The translations under genes were made by a program, and so were the position numbers. Of a DNA stretch of 50,673 nt, positions 15,662 through 26,250 are shown piece by piece (position 1 is the first letter of the stretch; the number at the start of each line of letters is the position of its first letter). The notes under the pieces were generated by a model. That model worked only from the letters and a program-made list of their open reading frames with translations, was not told the origin of the DNA and did not search any database. The stretch spans positions 1 to 50,673 of the forward strand of contig LJSF01000015.1 in the NCBI GenBank assembly GCA_001314655.1. Reading direction: 5' to 3'. The DNA comes from Rhodobacteraceae bacterium HLUCCA08 (GTDB lineage: Bacteria; Pseudomonadota; Alphaproteobacteria; Rhodobacterales; Rhodobacteraceae).

Positions 15662-16333
15662 ATGGACCTGAAGGAATATCCCGACGCCGAGATGATGATG
15701 ATCGACGTCGCCGACCGGCTGGCCGGCGAATTGCGCACGGCACTGGCCAACCATGACCGCGCCAGCCTGGCGGTGCCGGGGGGCAGCACGCCCGGGCCGG
15801 TCTTCGACAGCCTGTGCGCGACGCATCTGGACTGGGACCGGGTCGATGTGATGCTGACCGACGAACGCTGGGTTCCCGAGGGCAGCCCACGGTCGAACAC
15901 CGCGCTGTTGCGCCGGCGGCTGTTGACCGACCGGGCCGCGGCGGCGCGGTATCTGCCGCTTTACGCCGATGCGGGGGCGCCGGAACAGGCCCTGCCGGCC
16001 CTGCGGGACGCGATCCGACCGGCATTGCCGCTGTCGGTCGCCTTGCTCGGGATGGGCGCGGACATGCATACCGCCTCGATCTTTCCCGGCGCCGACCGGC
16101 TGGAGGATGCGCTGACCGGTGACGACATCCTCTATCCGATGCGGGCCCCCGGCGCGCCCGAGCCGCGCATCACCCTGTCGGCGAAGGTGCTGAAACAGGC
16201 GATGTCGTTGCATGTCCTGATCGTCGGGCTGGACAAGCGCGAGGCGTTGGAACGGGCCCGCACGCTGCCGCCCGACCAGGCGCCGGTGGCGGCGCTGTTG
16301 CCCGACGCGACGGTGCATTGGGCCGAGGGCTGA
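15662..16333 (+). CDS. pgl: 6-phosphogluconolactonase
   Basis: Hydrolyses 6-phosphogluconolactone, the product of Zwf, to 6-phosphogluconate. The 223-residue protein belongs to the SugarP isomerase-like (DevB/Pgl) family: AVPGGSTPGPVFDSL near residue 40, VDVMLTDERWVPEGSPRSNTA in the middle, and LGMGADMHTASIFPGA. The ATG at 15662 follows GGGAGAGGCG; an in-frame ATG at 15596 lies almost on the zwf stop and would add a non-family extension. It sits 62 bases behind zwf and 3 bases before pgi. Confidence 0.95.
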   Translation: MDLKEYPDAEMMMIDVADRLAGELRTALANHDRASLAVPGGSTPGPVFDSLCATHLDWDRVDVMLTDERWVPEGSPRSNTALLRRRLLTDRAAAARYLPLYADAGAPEQALPALRDAIRPALPLSVALLGMGADMHTASIFPGADRLEDALTGDDILYPMRAPGAPEPRITLSAKVLKQAMSLHVLIVGLDKREALERARTLPPDQAPVAALLPDATVHWAEG

Positions 16334-16336
16334 GCC

Positions 16337-17932
16337 ATGTGGGACGATCTGCACGCCCATCACGCCGACATCGCCGACCGGCGGTTCGAAACCCTGCTGG
16401 ACCGGGACCGGGCCCGGGACTTTTCGGTCGGGCTGGGCGGAGTGTTGTTCGACTATTCCAAGACCAATATCGACGCGACGGGCCGCGCCCTTCTGATCGG
16501 CCTGCTCGAGGCATCGGGCCTGGCCGAGCGGCGCGCGGCGATGTTCGCCGGCGACAGGATCAACGAAACCGAAGGTCGCGCGGTGCTGCACACTGCCTTG
16601 CGCAACCTCGATGGCGGGCCGGTGCTGGTCGACGGGGTCGATGTCATGCCCGGGGTGCGCGACACGCTGGCGCGGATGGAGGCGCTGGCCCGGGCGGTGC
16701 GCGACGGCGGGATGCGCGGTGCGGGCGGGCCGATCACCGATGTGGTCAATATCGGCATCGGCGGGTCCGACCTGGGCCCCAGGATGGGCACCCTGGCGCT
16801 GGCGCCCTATCATGACGGGCCGCGCTGCCATTTCGTGGCCAATGTCGATCCGGCGGATCTGGGCGGGGTGCTGGCGGTCTGTGACCCGGCGACGACCCTG
16901 GTGATCGTCGCCTCCAAGACCTTCACCACGATCGAGACGATGACCAATGCCGCCGCCGCGAAGGCCTGGATGGGCGCGGCGGTGGCCGATCCCGGGGCGC
17001 AGTTCGTGGCGCTCAGTTCCGCTGTGGACCGCGCCCAAGCCTTTGGAATCGCCGCCGAACGTGTCTTCGGTTTCGAGGATTGGGTCGGCGGGCGCTATTC
17101 GATGTGGGGTCCGATCGGGCTGTCGATGATGATCGCCATCGGGCCCGCGCATTTCCGCGCCTTCCTGCGCGGCGGGGCGGCGATGGACGCGCATTTCCGC
17201 ACCGCGCCATGGCTGCGGAACATGCCGGCGATGCTGGCCCTGACGGGGATCTGGCACAACCAGATCTGCGGTCATGCGACCCGCGCCGTGCTGCCCTATG
17301 ACAACCGGCTGGGGCGGCTGCCGGCCTATCTTCAGCAGCTGGAAATGGAAAGCAACGGCAAGCGGATTTCGATGGATGGTCAAGTGCTTGCGACCCATTC
17401 CGGACCCATCGTCTGGGGCGAGCCGGGGACCAACGGCCAGCATGCCTTCTACCAGTTGATCCATCAGGGCACCCAGGTTGTCCCATGTGAATTCCTGGTG
17501 GCCGCACGGGGTCATGAGCCGCAGATGCAGGACCAGCACCGGTTGCTGGTGGCCAATTGCCTGGCGCAATCCGAGGCCTTGATGCGCGGACGGTCGCAGG
17601 ACGAGGCGCGGGCGAAGATCGCGGACAGGTTCGACGGCGCCGAGCTGGAGCGGCAGGCCGCGCATCGGGTGTTTCCGGGCAACCGGCCCTCGACGACCCT
17701 GGCCTATCCCCAGCTGACCCCGGAAATCCTGGGCAATATCATCGCCTTGTATGAACATCGCGTGTTCGTCGAGGGGGTCGTGTTGGGGATCAATTCCTAT
17801 GACCAATGGGGGGTCGAACTGGGCAAGGAACTGGCCACCGCGCTGCAGCCGATCGTCGCGGGCGCCGATGCGAGCGGTAAGGACGGATCGACGGCTGGGT
17901 TGGTGGACTTCCTCAGGAAATCAGGTCTTTAG
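16337..17932 (+). CDS. pgi: Glucose-6-phosphate isomerase
   Basis: Interconverts glucose-6-phosphate and fructose-6-phosphate. The 531-residue protein contains NIGIGGSDLGPRM, VASKTFTTIETMTNA, GGRYSMWGPIGLS and the C-terminal GVELGKELA, all family signatures, with the active-site glutamate and histidine regions (GEPGTNGQHAFYQLIHQG). Length is close to E. coli Pgi. It is the third gene of the zwf operon. In organisms using the Entner-Doudoroff route it lets fructose-derived carbon enter through Zwf, which is notable because a fructose-type ABC transporter lies at 44.6-47.7 kb. Confidence 0.97.
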   Translation: MWDDLHAHHADIADRRFETLLDRDRARDFSVGLGGVLFDYSKTNIDATGRALLIGLLEASGLAERRAAMFAGDRINETEGRAVLHTALRNLDGGPVLVDGVDVMPGVRDTLARMEALARAVRDGGMRGAGGPITDVVNIGIGGSDLGPRMGTLALAPYHDGPRCHFVANVDPADLGGVLAVCDPATTLVIVASKTFTTIETMTNAAAAKAWMGAAVADPGAQFVALSSAVDRAQAFGIAAERVFGFEDWVGGRYSMWGPIGLSMMIAIGPAHFRAFLRGGAAMDAHFRTAPWLRNMPAMLALTGIWHNQICGHATRAVLPYDNRLGRLPAYLQQLEMESNGKRISMDGQVLATHSGPIVWGEPGTNGQHAFYQLIHQGTQVVPCEFLVAARGHEPQMQDQHRLLVANCLAQSEALMRGRSQDEARAKIADRFDGAELERQAAHRVFPGNRPSTTLAYPQLTPEILGNIIALYEHRVFVEGVVLGINSYDQWGVELGKELATALQPIVAGADASGKDGSTAGLVDFLRKSGL

Positions 17933-17942
17933 AGGCCACCGT

Positions 17943-18431
17943 TCACGTTTCTTTCGTGGCGCCGTCGACGCGGGTGAAGTGCGCGATCGCCGCGTCGGGG
18001 ATCGGGAGTTTTCCGGTCCCGTCGCGGCTGCGCAGGACAATTGCGGCGCGCGAGCTGCAGGTCAGCTCGGCGGTGCTGTCGGTGATGCGGAACACGGCGT
18101 AGTCGGTCTGAAACGACGAATTGCGATAGCTGGCGGTGCGGGCCGTGAGAACATAGACCTCGCCGCGCAGCATTTCCTTGAGGTAGCGCACGCCGAGTTC
18201 GGCGATGACCAGCCTCGGCGCGCTGGGGCCGTAATCGGTGACCCGGGCCTGCGCAAGATAGGGGAGGCGGACGTTTTCGAACCACGACAGGTAGGCCGCG
18301 TTGTTGACATGGCCCAGCGCGTCGAGCTCCGAAAACCGGACCCGGTCCGCCAGGCCGAAATTCCAGTCCGACGGGATCCCGAGGCGGCGCAGCATGTCGA
18401 CCGGAAGCGGTGTCAGATAGGGAATGTCCAT
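17943..18431 (-). CDS. Acyl-CoA thioesterase, 4HBT hot-dog fold
   Basis: A 162-residue hot-dog-fold thioesterase of the 4-hydroxybenzoyl-CoA thioesterase/YbgC type. The signature RFSELDALGHVNNAAYLSWF holds the catalytic aspartate and the start of the long central helix. The later strands (ELGVRYLKEML, TDYAVFRI) complete the fold. Such enzymes release free acids from acyl-CoA. The substrate range is unknown. It is convergent with pgi, with only 10 bases between the stops and no clear terminator. Confidence 0.85.
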   Translation of the reverse strand: MDIPYLTPLPVDMLRRLGIPSDWNFGLADRVRFSELDALGHVNNAAYLSWFENVRLPYLAQARVTDYGPSAPRLVIAELGVRYLKEMLRGEVYVLTARTASYRNSSFQTDYAVFRITDSTAELTCSSRAAIVLRSRDGTGKLPIPDAAIAHFTRVDGATKET

Positions 18432-18500
18432 CGCGATTTCATCCTGCCGTTGCCGCTACTTGAGAGGCGCGGCTCATCTGGTCAACGGCGGGGTATCTGG

Positions 18501-18571
18501 AGCGGGTAACGGGAATCGAACCCGTAACTGAAGCTTGGGAAGCTTTCGTGATACCTTTTCACCATACCCGC
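18501..18571 (-). tRNA. tRNA-Gly, anticodon CCC
   Basis: The reverse strand folds as a tRNA. The acceptor is GCGGGTA/TACCCGC with discriminator T, followed by a short D arm (GTG...CAC), the anticodon loop TTCCCAA with CCC at 34-36, and the T arm ACGGG-TTCGATT-CCCGT. It is 71 bases long and CCA is not encoded. The anticodon stem has one A-C mismatch at its top. It reads glycine codon GGG. No integrase or repeat of its 3' end is visible next to it. Confidence 0.95.
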
Positions 18572-18657
18572 TCGCGAGACATGTCACATAGGCCCGGCCG
18601 GCCCGAGTCGTCAAGGCCCCGCACCGGCGCCGCTGCACCGTCGGACCAAGGTCGGTC

Positions 18658-20703
18658 TCACGTCGCTGCGCGGGACCGCCGCCGCTTGCGGCCGCCGTCG
18701 CCGCCGGCGGTGTTGAAGCTCACCTCGGGCAGGTCGACGACGCCCCGAAGGGTGGCGAAGGGGGCCGTGGCGTGGGGCAGGGCATTGGCGGCGACGAAAT
18801 GTTCCTGAAAGCGCGGCTCGATCGCGGTTTCGACCTTGGTGATCTGTCGGACCATCCGTTCGATCCGGGCGCGCATCGCGGTCGAACACAGGGCGATCCG
18901 CGCGCCGGTGCCGGCGGCGTTGCCGGCACTGCTGACCGCATCGAGCGGCGCATCGGGGATCATCCCCAGCACCATGGCGTGTTTGGGGCTGATATGCGCG
19001 CCGAAAGCCCCGGCCAGCACCACGCGGTCCACCTGGTCGACGCCCATCTCGTCCATCAGCAACCGGGCCCCGGCATAAAGCGCGGATTTGGCCAGCTGGA
19101 TCGCGCGGATATCGCCCTGGGTGACGGCGATCAGCGGGCCGTCCGCCTCGGTGCCGTCATGCAGCACATAGGCATGGGTGCGCCCTTGCGCGATGCAGCG
19201 GGCGGTGCCGGTCTGTTCGGCCGAACCGATCAGTCCCGAAGGATCCAGCAGCCCGGCCATGCGCATTTCGGCCACCGCCTCGATGATCCCCGAGCCGCAG
19301 ATGCCGGTGATCCCGATGGCGGCGGTGGCGTCGGCGAAACCGGGATCGTCGGACCACAGCTCGCAGCCGATGATCCGGAAGCGGGGATCCTTGGTGACCG
19401 GGTCGATCTCGACCCGTTCGATGGCGCCGGGCGCGGCGCGCTGGCCGGAACTGATCTGCGCGCCTTCGAAAGCCGGGCCGGTGGGGCTGGAACAGGCCAG
19501 AACCCGGGTGGCATTGCCCAGCAGGATTTCGGCGTTGGTTCCGACATCCACGACCAGGGTCAGGTCGTCGCGGGCGCCGGGATCCTCGGACAGGGCCACG
19601 GCGGCGGCATCGGCGCCGACATGGCCGGCGATGCAGGGCAGGATATAGGCGCGCCCGGCGGGGTTGATGGCGTCGAGCTCCAGTTCGGCCGTGCCCAGGG
19701 TGACGCTGTCGGAGGTCGCCAGCGCGAAGGGCGCTTGCCCCAGTTCGACCGGGTCGATGCCCAGCAGCAGGTGGTGCATGACCGGGTTGCAGACGAAGAC
19801 GACCTCCATGATCCGCAGCGGGTCGATCTGCGCCTCGGCCGCGATCTCGGCCGCCAGGGTGTTCAGCGCCTCGCGCACCGCGCGGGTCATTTCCACGTCG
19901 CCGCCGGGGTTCATCATGGCGTAGCTGACGCGGCTCATCAGGTCTTCGCCGAAACGGATCTGCGGGTTCATCAGGCCCGAGGAGGCCAGCACATCGCCAT
20001 TGCGCAGATCGGTCAGATGCGCGGCGATGGTGGTGGAGCCCAGGTCGATGGCCAGGCCGAAGAGCCGGCCGTCGTCGAAGCCCGGGTAGATGTCGAGGAT
20101 GCGGGGCGGGGCGCCCTTGTGATCCTGGAACAGCACCACGGTGGCGGTCCAGTTCCCCTTGCGCAGGGTGGGCTGCAGTTTGCGCAGCACGGGCAGGTCG
20201 GCCATCACCGTCGGCACGCCCCATTGCGCCGACAGCGCCGATTTCAGCCGCTCGAAATCGCCGGTGGGCGCGTGCATGTCGGGTTCCTCGACCTCGACAT
20301 AGACGGCGCGGGTGGCGGGATCCATGACCATGGCGCGGATCTGGGCGGCCTTGCGCACCACCTGGCGGTGGACCTGGCTTTCGGCGGGCACGTCGATCAC
20401 CACGTCGGCCCGGATCGTCGCCTGGCAGCCCAGCCGGCGGCCCTGTTTGAGCCCGCGCTTGTCGTCGTAGCGCTGTTCGACCGCGTTCCAGTCCGACAGC
20501 GCGTCCTGCGCGACACTGACGCCGTGTTTGGGAAAATCGCCATAGGCCGGCGTCACCTGACATTTGGAGCAGATGCCGCGCCCGCCGCAGACCGAATCGA
20601 GGTCGACGCCCAGCTTGCGGGCCGCGGTCAGCACCGGCGTGCCCACGGGGAACCGCCCCCGCTTGCCGCTGGGGGTGAAGATGACGAGGGGGTCCTGGCT
20701 CAT
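18658..20703 (-). CDS. Ferredoxin/ASKHA-domain corrinoid activation protein (RACo/RamA-like)
   Basis: A 681-residue protein with an N-terminal plant-type [2Fe-2S] ferredoxin domain carrying cluster cysteines in SVCGGRGICSKCQV and RLGCQ, a linker, and a large C-terminal ASKHA ATPase domain from about residue 200. The ATPase domain has GLAIDLGSTTIAAHL, DVGTNAEILLG and LAGAFGAHISP. Relatives use ATP to reduce the cobalt of corrinoid methyltransferase proteins and reactivate them. No corrinoid protein or methyltransferase partner lies within the window, so the target is unknown. The C terminus is basic (GRKRRRSRAAT). The ATG at 20703 places the ferredoxin domain correctly. Confidence 0.85.
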   Translation of the reverse strand: MSQDPLVIFTPSGKRGRFPVGTPVLTAARKLGVDLDSVCGGRGICSKCQVTPAYGDFPKHGVSVAQDALSDWNAVEQRYDDKRGLKQGRRLGCQATIRADVVIDVPAESQVHRQVVRKAAQIRAMVMDPATRAVYVEVEEPDMHAPTGDFERLKSALSAQWGVPTVMADLPVLRKLQPTLRKGNWTATVVLFQDHKGAPPRILDIYPGFDDGRLFGLAIDLGSTTIAAHLTDLRNGDVLASSGLMNPQIRFGEDLMSRVSYAMMNPGGDVEMTRAVREALNTLAAEIAAEAQIDPLRIMEVVFVCNPVMHHLLLGIDPVELGQAPFALATSDSVTLGTAELELDAINPAGRAYILPCIAGHVGADAAAVALSEDPGARDDLTLVVDVGTNAEILLGNATRVLACSSPTGPAFEGAQISSGQRAAPGAIERVEIDPVTKDPRFRIIGCELWSDDPGFADATAAIGITGICGSGIIEAVAEMRMAGLLDPSGLIGSAEQTGTARCIAQGRTHAYVLHDGTEADGPLIAVTQGDIRAIQLAKSALYAGARLLMDEMGVDQVDRVVLAGAFGAHISPKHAMVLGMIPDAPLDAVSSAGNAAGTGARIALCSTAMRARIERMVRQITKVETAIEPRFQEHFVAANALPHATAPFATLRGVVDLPEVSFNTAGGDGGRKRRRSRAAT

Positions 20704-20843
20704 GTCGGTCTCCGGTCGCGCGTTCGGTGACAATAGCGGCGAAGCGGGCGGGGGACAGTGGGGTTGCGGCATCTTTTCGCTCAAGACCGTCATGAGGGAG
20801 GCGCCGGATTGGCCCTTTCCCCCGGTCGGGCGACGTGCAATAG

Positions 20844-22328
<1,485 letters not shown>

Positions 22329-23498
22329 GTGACCCCCGCCGCCCGTGTCGCCGCCGCGATCGCCGTTCTGGACCGGGTGCTGGAGGGCGCGCCGGCGGAA
22401 CAGGCGCTGACCCGTTGGGCGCGCGACAGCCGCTATGCCGGTTCGGGCGACCGGGCGGCGATCCGCGATCATGTCTATGACGCCTTGCGCCGCCGCCGTT
22501 CGGCCGCCTGGTGCGGCGGGGCCGAGACCGGGCGCGGGCTGATGCTGGGCCTGTTGCGCCAGCAGGGCGCCAGGATCGAGGCGCTGTTCGACGGCAGCCC
22601 CTACGGCCCAGAGCCGGTGCGCACCGACGAGAGCGGCCTGCCGCTCGAGGCGGCGCCCCGAGCGGTGCGCCTGGACATGCCCGACTGGCTGCTGCCGCTG
22701 TTCGAGGCCGCCCTGGGCGATGGTGTCGAGACCGCCCTGGCGCTGCTGCGCGACCGCGCCGGGGTGTTCCTGCGGGTCAATGCCCGTGCCGCCACGACCG
22801 AAGCGGCGCAGGCGGCGCTGGCCGCCGACGGGATCGCGACGGCCCCGGTGCCGGACATGAGCTTTGCCCTGCAGGTCACGGAAAACGCGCGGAAACTTTC
22901 CGGGTCTCGGGCCTATCTCGACGGTCTGGTCGAACTTCAGGATCCGGCCTCTCAACGGGCGGTCGCGGCGCTGCCGCTGCGCGATGGCATGGCGGTCCTG
23001 GATTTCTGCGCCGGCGGTGGCGGCAAGACGCTGGCGATGGCCGCCCGGGCCGAGCTGGTGCTGACCGCCCATGACGCCGATCCGCGCCGGATGCGCGACC
23101 TGCCGCCGCGCGCCGCGCGCGCCGGGATCGCCGTCCGGATCGTTGACACCGCCGGCCTTGCCGACCTGCCGCCCCAGGACCTGGTGCTGGTCGATGCGCC
23201 CTGTTCGGGCAGCGGCACCTGGCGGCGCAGTCCGGATGCCCGCTGGCGCCTGACGCCCGGGCGGTTGCGTGACCTGACCCGTCTGCAAGCGACGATCCTG
23301 GCCCGGGCCGCCGCCCATGTGCGGCCCGGCGGCGGGCTGGCCTATGCCACCTGTTCGGTGTTCACCGCCGAAAACGAGGACCGGGTGACGGCGTTCCTGG
23401 CCGAGCGGCCCGACTGGGGCGAAGAGACGCGGATGCGGCTTGTGCCCGGGCCCTGGTGCGACGGGTTCCACCTATCGGTTCTGCGCCGCCCCTTGTGA
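22329..23498 (+). CDS. RsmB-type RNA (cytosine-5) methyltransferase
   Basis: A 389-residue member of the NOL1/NOP2/Sun family, which transfers methyl from SAM to C5 of cytosine in rRNA or tRNA. The N-terminal helical NusB-like RNA-binding region (about 1-130) precedes the Rossmann domain with LDFCAGGGGKTLAMAA. Both catalytic cysteines are present, one in DAPCSGSGTWRRSPDARW and one in YATCSVFTAEN. This set, and the N-terminal domain, fit RsmB-like enzymes more than RsmF. It starts with GTG directly after the guaB stop, so it depends on guaB transcription. Confidence 0.88.
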   Translation: MTPAARVAAAIAVLDRVLEGAPAEQALTRWARDSRYAGSGDRAAIRDHVYDALRRRRSAAWCGGAETGRGLMLGLLRQQGARIEALFDGSPYGPEPVRTDESGLPLEAAPRAVRLDMPDWLLPLFEAALGDGVETALALLRDRAGVFLRVNARAATTEAAQAALAADGIATAPVPDMSFALQVTENARKLSGSRAYLDGLVELQDPASQRAVAALPLRDGMAVLDFCAGGGGKTLAMAARAELVLTAHDADPRRMRDLPPRAARAGIAVRIVDTAGLADLPPQDLVLVDAPCSGSGTWRRSPDARWRLTPGRLRDLTRLQATILARAAAHVRPGGGLAYATCSVFTAENEDRVTAFLAERPDWGEETRMRLVPGPWCDGFHLSVLRRPL

Positions 23499-23547
23499 CA
23501 CCGCAAGGTTGATCTCGGCGCCGGTCCCGCTAGGCTGTCGGCGCCGA

Positions 23548-23562
23548 TTAATCCCGCCTTAA
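23548..23562. promoter_or_regulatory. TTAA-N7-TTAA box upstream of cckA (CtrA-type site)
   Basis: TTAATCCCGCCTTAA occupies 23548-23562, two exact TTAA half-sites with a 7-base gap, the full CtrA recognition form. It lies 38 bases before the chosen ATG of the cckA-like gene. TTAA is rare in this GC-rich DNA, which adds weight. Confidence 0.55.
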
Positions 23563-23600
23563 GACTTTTGCGGTCGAGTGGCGGGGACCGAATCCCGGCG

Positions 23601-25988
23601 ATGAAAGGTGCCCATGTGTCCCAGCACGAGGCGATGAACGATCTGCGTGCCCTGGTCGCGGGCGTGGGCGAAGGGCGTCGCCTGCCGCGCTGGATCATGG
23701 CGGTGCCCGGCATTGCCGCCCTGGTCGGGGCGCAGTTCGTTGCCGCTGTCCCGCTGTCCCTGGCGCTCGAGGCGTTCGGCTGCGTGCTGCTGGCGGTCGC
23801 GTTCTATGCCCTGGCGACAGAGCGGCTGTCGGTTCTGCGCCAGCAGGCCGCGCTGCGCGCGGTGTCGGACATGGTCGAACAGGATGCCGCCCTGGCCTAT
23901 GTGACCGACATGGATGGCCGCATCCTGTATCGCAACCGCGCCGCCAAGGACCGGCCGCCGACCCTGGGCAGCGAAACCGTGGGCCATGCGCTGCGCGATT
24001 TTTTCGCCAATCCCGCGGCGGTGATGTTCCGGCTGCAGGACAAGGCCGCGACCCTGGGGGCCGCGCGCGAGGATATCGTGACCCGGCGCGGCCATGTGCG
24101 GCTGTCGGTGGCGCGGCTGTCGGGCGACCAGGTGCTGTGGCGGCTCGAGGACCTGTCGGAACGCGAGGGCGGGCGCCAGGGTGGCACGCTGTCGCTGCCG
24201 ATGCTGACCGCCGGCCCGTCCGGCACGATCCTGTTCATGAACGACCCGTTCCGCCGGCTGATCGGCGGCCGGGCCAAGACGCTTGAGGCGGTGTTCGCCG
24301 ATCTGCCGCTGGTTTCGGGCCGGCGTCACAAGGTGCTGACCGAAGGCGGCGAGGTCGAAACCCTGGTGGCCGAGGTGCCGGGTCATGGCGGCCGACGCGA
24401 GATCTACCTGTTGCCCGGCGATGGCAGCGCCGAGGTGGGCACGGCCCTGGCCCGGGCCACGACCACGGCCGTGGCGACCGATTGGGACGCGATCGAGGAA
24501 TTGCCGGTGCCGCTGCTCAAGGTCGCGCCGACGGGCGAGGTTCTGGCCTCCAACCGCGAGGCGCGGGTGCTGCTGAAATCCGGCATCGGGGCGGGCACGC
24601 GCCTGTCCGACCTGCTGGAGGGGCTGGGCCGGTCGCTGGTCGACTGGCTGCACGAGTCGGTCCAGGGCCGGGGCAGTCTCAAGCCCGAATTCCTGCGTGC
24701 CGCGAATTCCGACGAAGACACCTATGTCCAGGTCTCGCTCAACCCGGGCGGCGATCCCGAGACCCCGCATGTGATCGCGGTGCTGAACGACGTGACCGAG
24801 CTCAAGACGCTGGAACAGCAGTTCAACCAGGCCCAGAAGATGCAGGCGATCGGTCAGTTGGCCGGCGGCGTGGCGCATGATTTCAACAACCTGCTGACGG
24901 CGATTTCGGGCCATTGCGACCTGCTTTTGCTGCGCCACGACCAGGGCGATACCGATTTCAGCGACCTGCAGCAGATCCACCAGAACGCCAACCGCGCCGC
25001 GGCGCTGGTCGGGCAATTGCTGGCCTTCTCGCGCAAGCAGAACCTGCGACCCGAAGTGCTGGACCTGCGGAATACCCTGTCGGAACTGACCCATCTGCTG
25101 AACCGGCTGGTCGGCGAAAAGATCACCCTGACGCTGGACCATGACCCGGGGCTGGAGCCGGTGCGTGCCGACAAGCGGCAGCTGGAGCAGGTCATGGTCA
25201 ACCTTGTGGTCAATGCCCGTGACGCCATGCCCGAGGGCGGCGAGATCCGGGTCACGACACGGAACGTGGATCTGTCCGCGCCGCTCAGCCGCGACCGGGC
25301 GACGGTACCGCCGGGCCGCTATGCGCTGCTCGAGGTGATCGATACCGGCACCGGGATCGCGCCCGAGATCCGCGAACGCATCTTCGAGCCGTTCTTCACC
25401 ACCAAGGAACTGGGCGAAGGCACCGGGCTGGGCCTGTCGACGGCCTATGGCATCGTCAAGCAGACCGGCGGGTTCATCTTTGCCGACAGCGCGCCGGGGC
25501 AGGGGACCACCTTCCGGGTCTATATCCCGACCCATGACGACGCGCTGCAGATCGCCGAAGCGAAGGCTCCGGTGGCACAACCGGCCGACACCGCGCCGCG
25601 CGCGCCCGAGCCGGGCGAAGGCGTGATCCTGCTTGTCGAGGACGAATCGCCGGTGCGCGCCTTCGCCGCGCGTGCCCTGCGTCTGTCGGGCTATACCGTG
25701 CTCGAGGCCGATGGCGGCGAAAGCGCGCTGGCCCTGCTGCAGGATCCCGATCTGCGGATCGACCTGTTCGTCACCGATGTGATCATGCCCGGAATGGACG
25801 GACCCAGCTGGGTGCGCGACGCGCTGCGCGACCGGCCCGAGACCCGGGTGGTCTTCGTGTCGGGCTATGCCGAGGAAACCTTTGCCGAAGAGCAGGGCAG
25901 CATCCCGAACTCGGTCTTTCTGCCCAAGCCGTTTTCCCTGACCGACCTGACCGAGACCGTGCGCCGGCAGCTGTCCCCGGGCGCCTGA
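23601..25988 (+). CDS. cckA: Hybrid histidine kinase CckA
   Basis: Hybrid sensor kinase at the top of the CckA-ChpT-CtrA phosphorelay. The 795-residue protein has two N-terminal membrane helices (about 31-73), two PAS-like regions (about 90-400), a HisKA domain with [17 protein letters not shown] (H426), HATPase motifs ([37 protein letters not shown]) and a C-terminal receiver with DVIMPGMDG (D726). The order and wording are those of alphaproteobacterial CckA. A TTG at 23568 could extend it by 11 residues; the ATG is preferred because the TTG abuts the CtrA-type box. In Rhodobacterales this relay controls motility, gene transfer agents and stress functions rather than viability. Confidence 0.93.
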   Translation: MKGAHVSQHEAMNDLRALVAGVGEGRRLPRWIMAVPGIAALVGAQFVAAVPLSLALEAFGCVLLAVAFYALATERLSVLRQQAALRAVSDMVEQDAALAYVTDMDGRILYRNRAAKDRPPTLGSETVGHALRDFFANPAAVMFRLQDKAATLGAAREDIVTRRGHVRLSVARLSGDQVLWRLEDLSEREGGRQGGTLSLPMLTAGPSGTILFMNDPFRRLIGGRAKTLEAVFADLPLVSGRRHKVLTEGGEVETLVAEVPGHGGRREIYLLPGDGSAEVGTALARATTTAVATDWDAIEELPVPLLKVAPTGEVLASNREARVLLKSGIGAGTRLSDLLEGLGRSLVDWLHESVQGRGSLKPEFLRAANSDEDTYVQVSLNPGGDPETPHVIAVLNDVTELKTLEQQFNQAQKMQAIGQLAGGVAHDFNNLLTAISGHCDLLLLRHDQGDTDFSDLQQIHQNANRAAALVGQLLAFSRKQNLRPEVLDLRNTLSELTHLLNRLVGEKITLTLDHDPGLEPVRADKRQLEQVMVNLVVNARDAMPEGGEIRVTTRNVDLSAPLSRDRATVPPGRYALLEVIDTGTGIAPEIRERIFEPFFTTKELGEGTGLGLSTAYGIVKQTGGFIFADSAPGQGTTFRVYIPTHDDALQIAEAKAPVAQPADTAPRAPEPGEGVILLVEDESPVRAFAARALRLSGYTVLEADGGESALALLQDPDLRIDLFVTDVIMPGMDGPSWVRDALRDRPETRVVFVSGYAEETFAEEQGSIPNSVFLPKPFSLTDLTETVRRQLSPGA

Positions 25989-26250
25989 GAGGGCGCGACC
26001 GTGTGATGTCGCGGACGGCGACCCGGCACGACCGAACGGCGCTTTGGATCCGACCGAAGCGGGGCCGGGCGCGCGATCTGCCCCAAGATCGGCCCGGATC
26101 CGGGTTCGGGGCCCCGCATGGCCGTCGGCCGGGTCTGCCGGGCCGGGGCGGGTTGACCCGACGACGGCGCTGCGGGCAAAGCCACCCGGTGCGCCCTGCC
26201 GACCCCTGCCGACCCGTGCCGCCCCATGACCGGGCCGAAAACCTCCGCGG

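Noticed and set aside
18501-18571. tRNA-Gly as an integration site for a genomic island
   Set aside because: No integrase, no direct repeat of the tRNA end and normal base composition on both sides.
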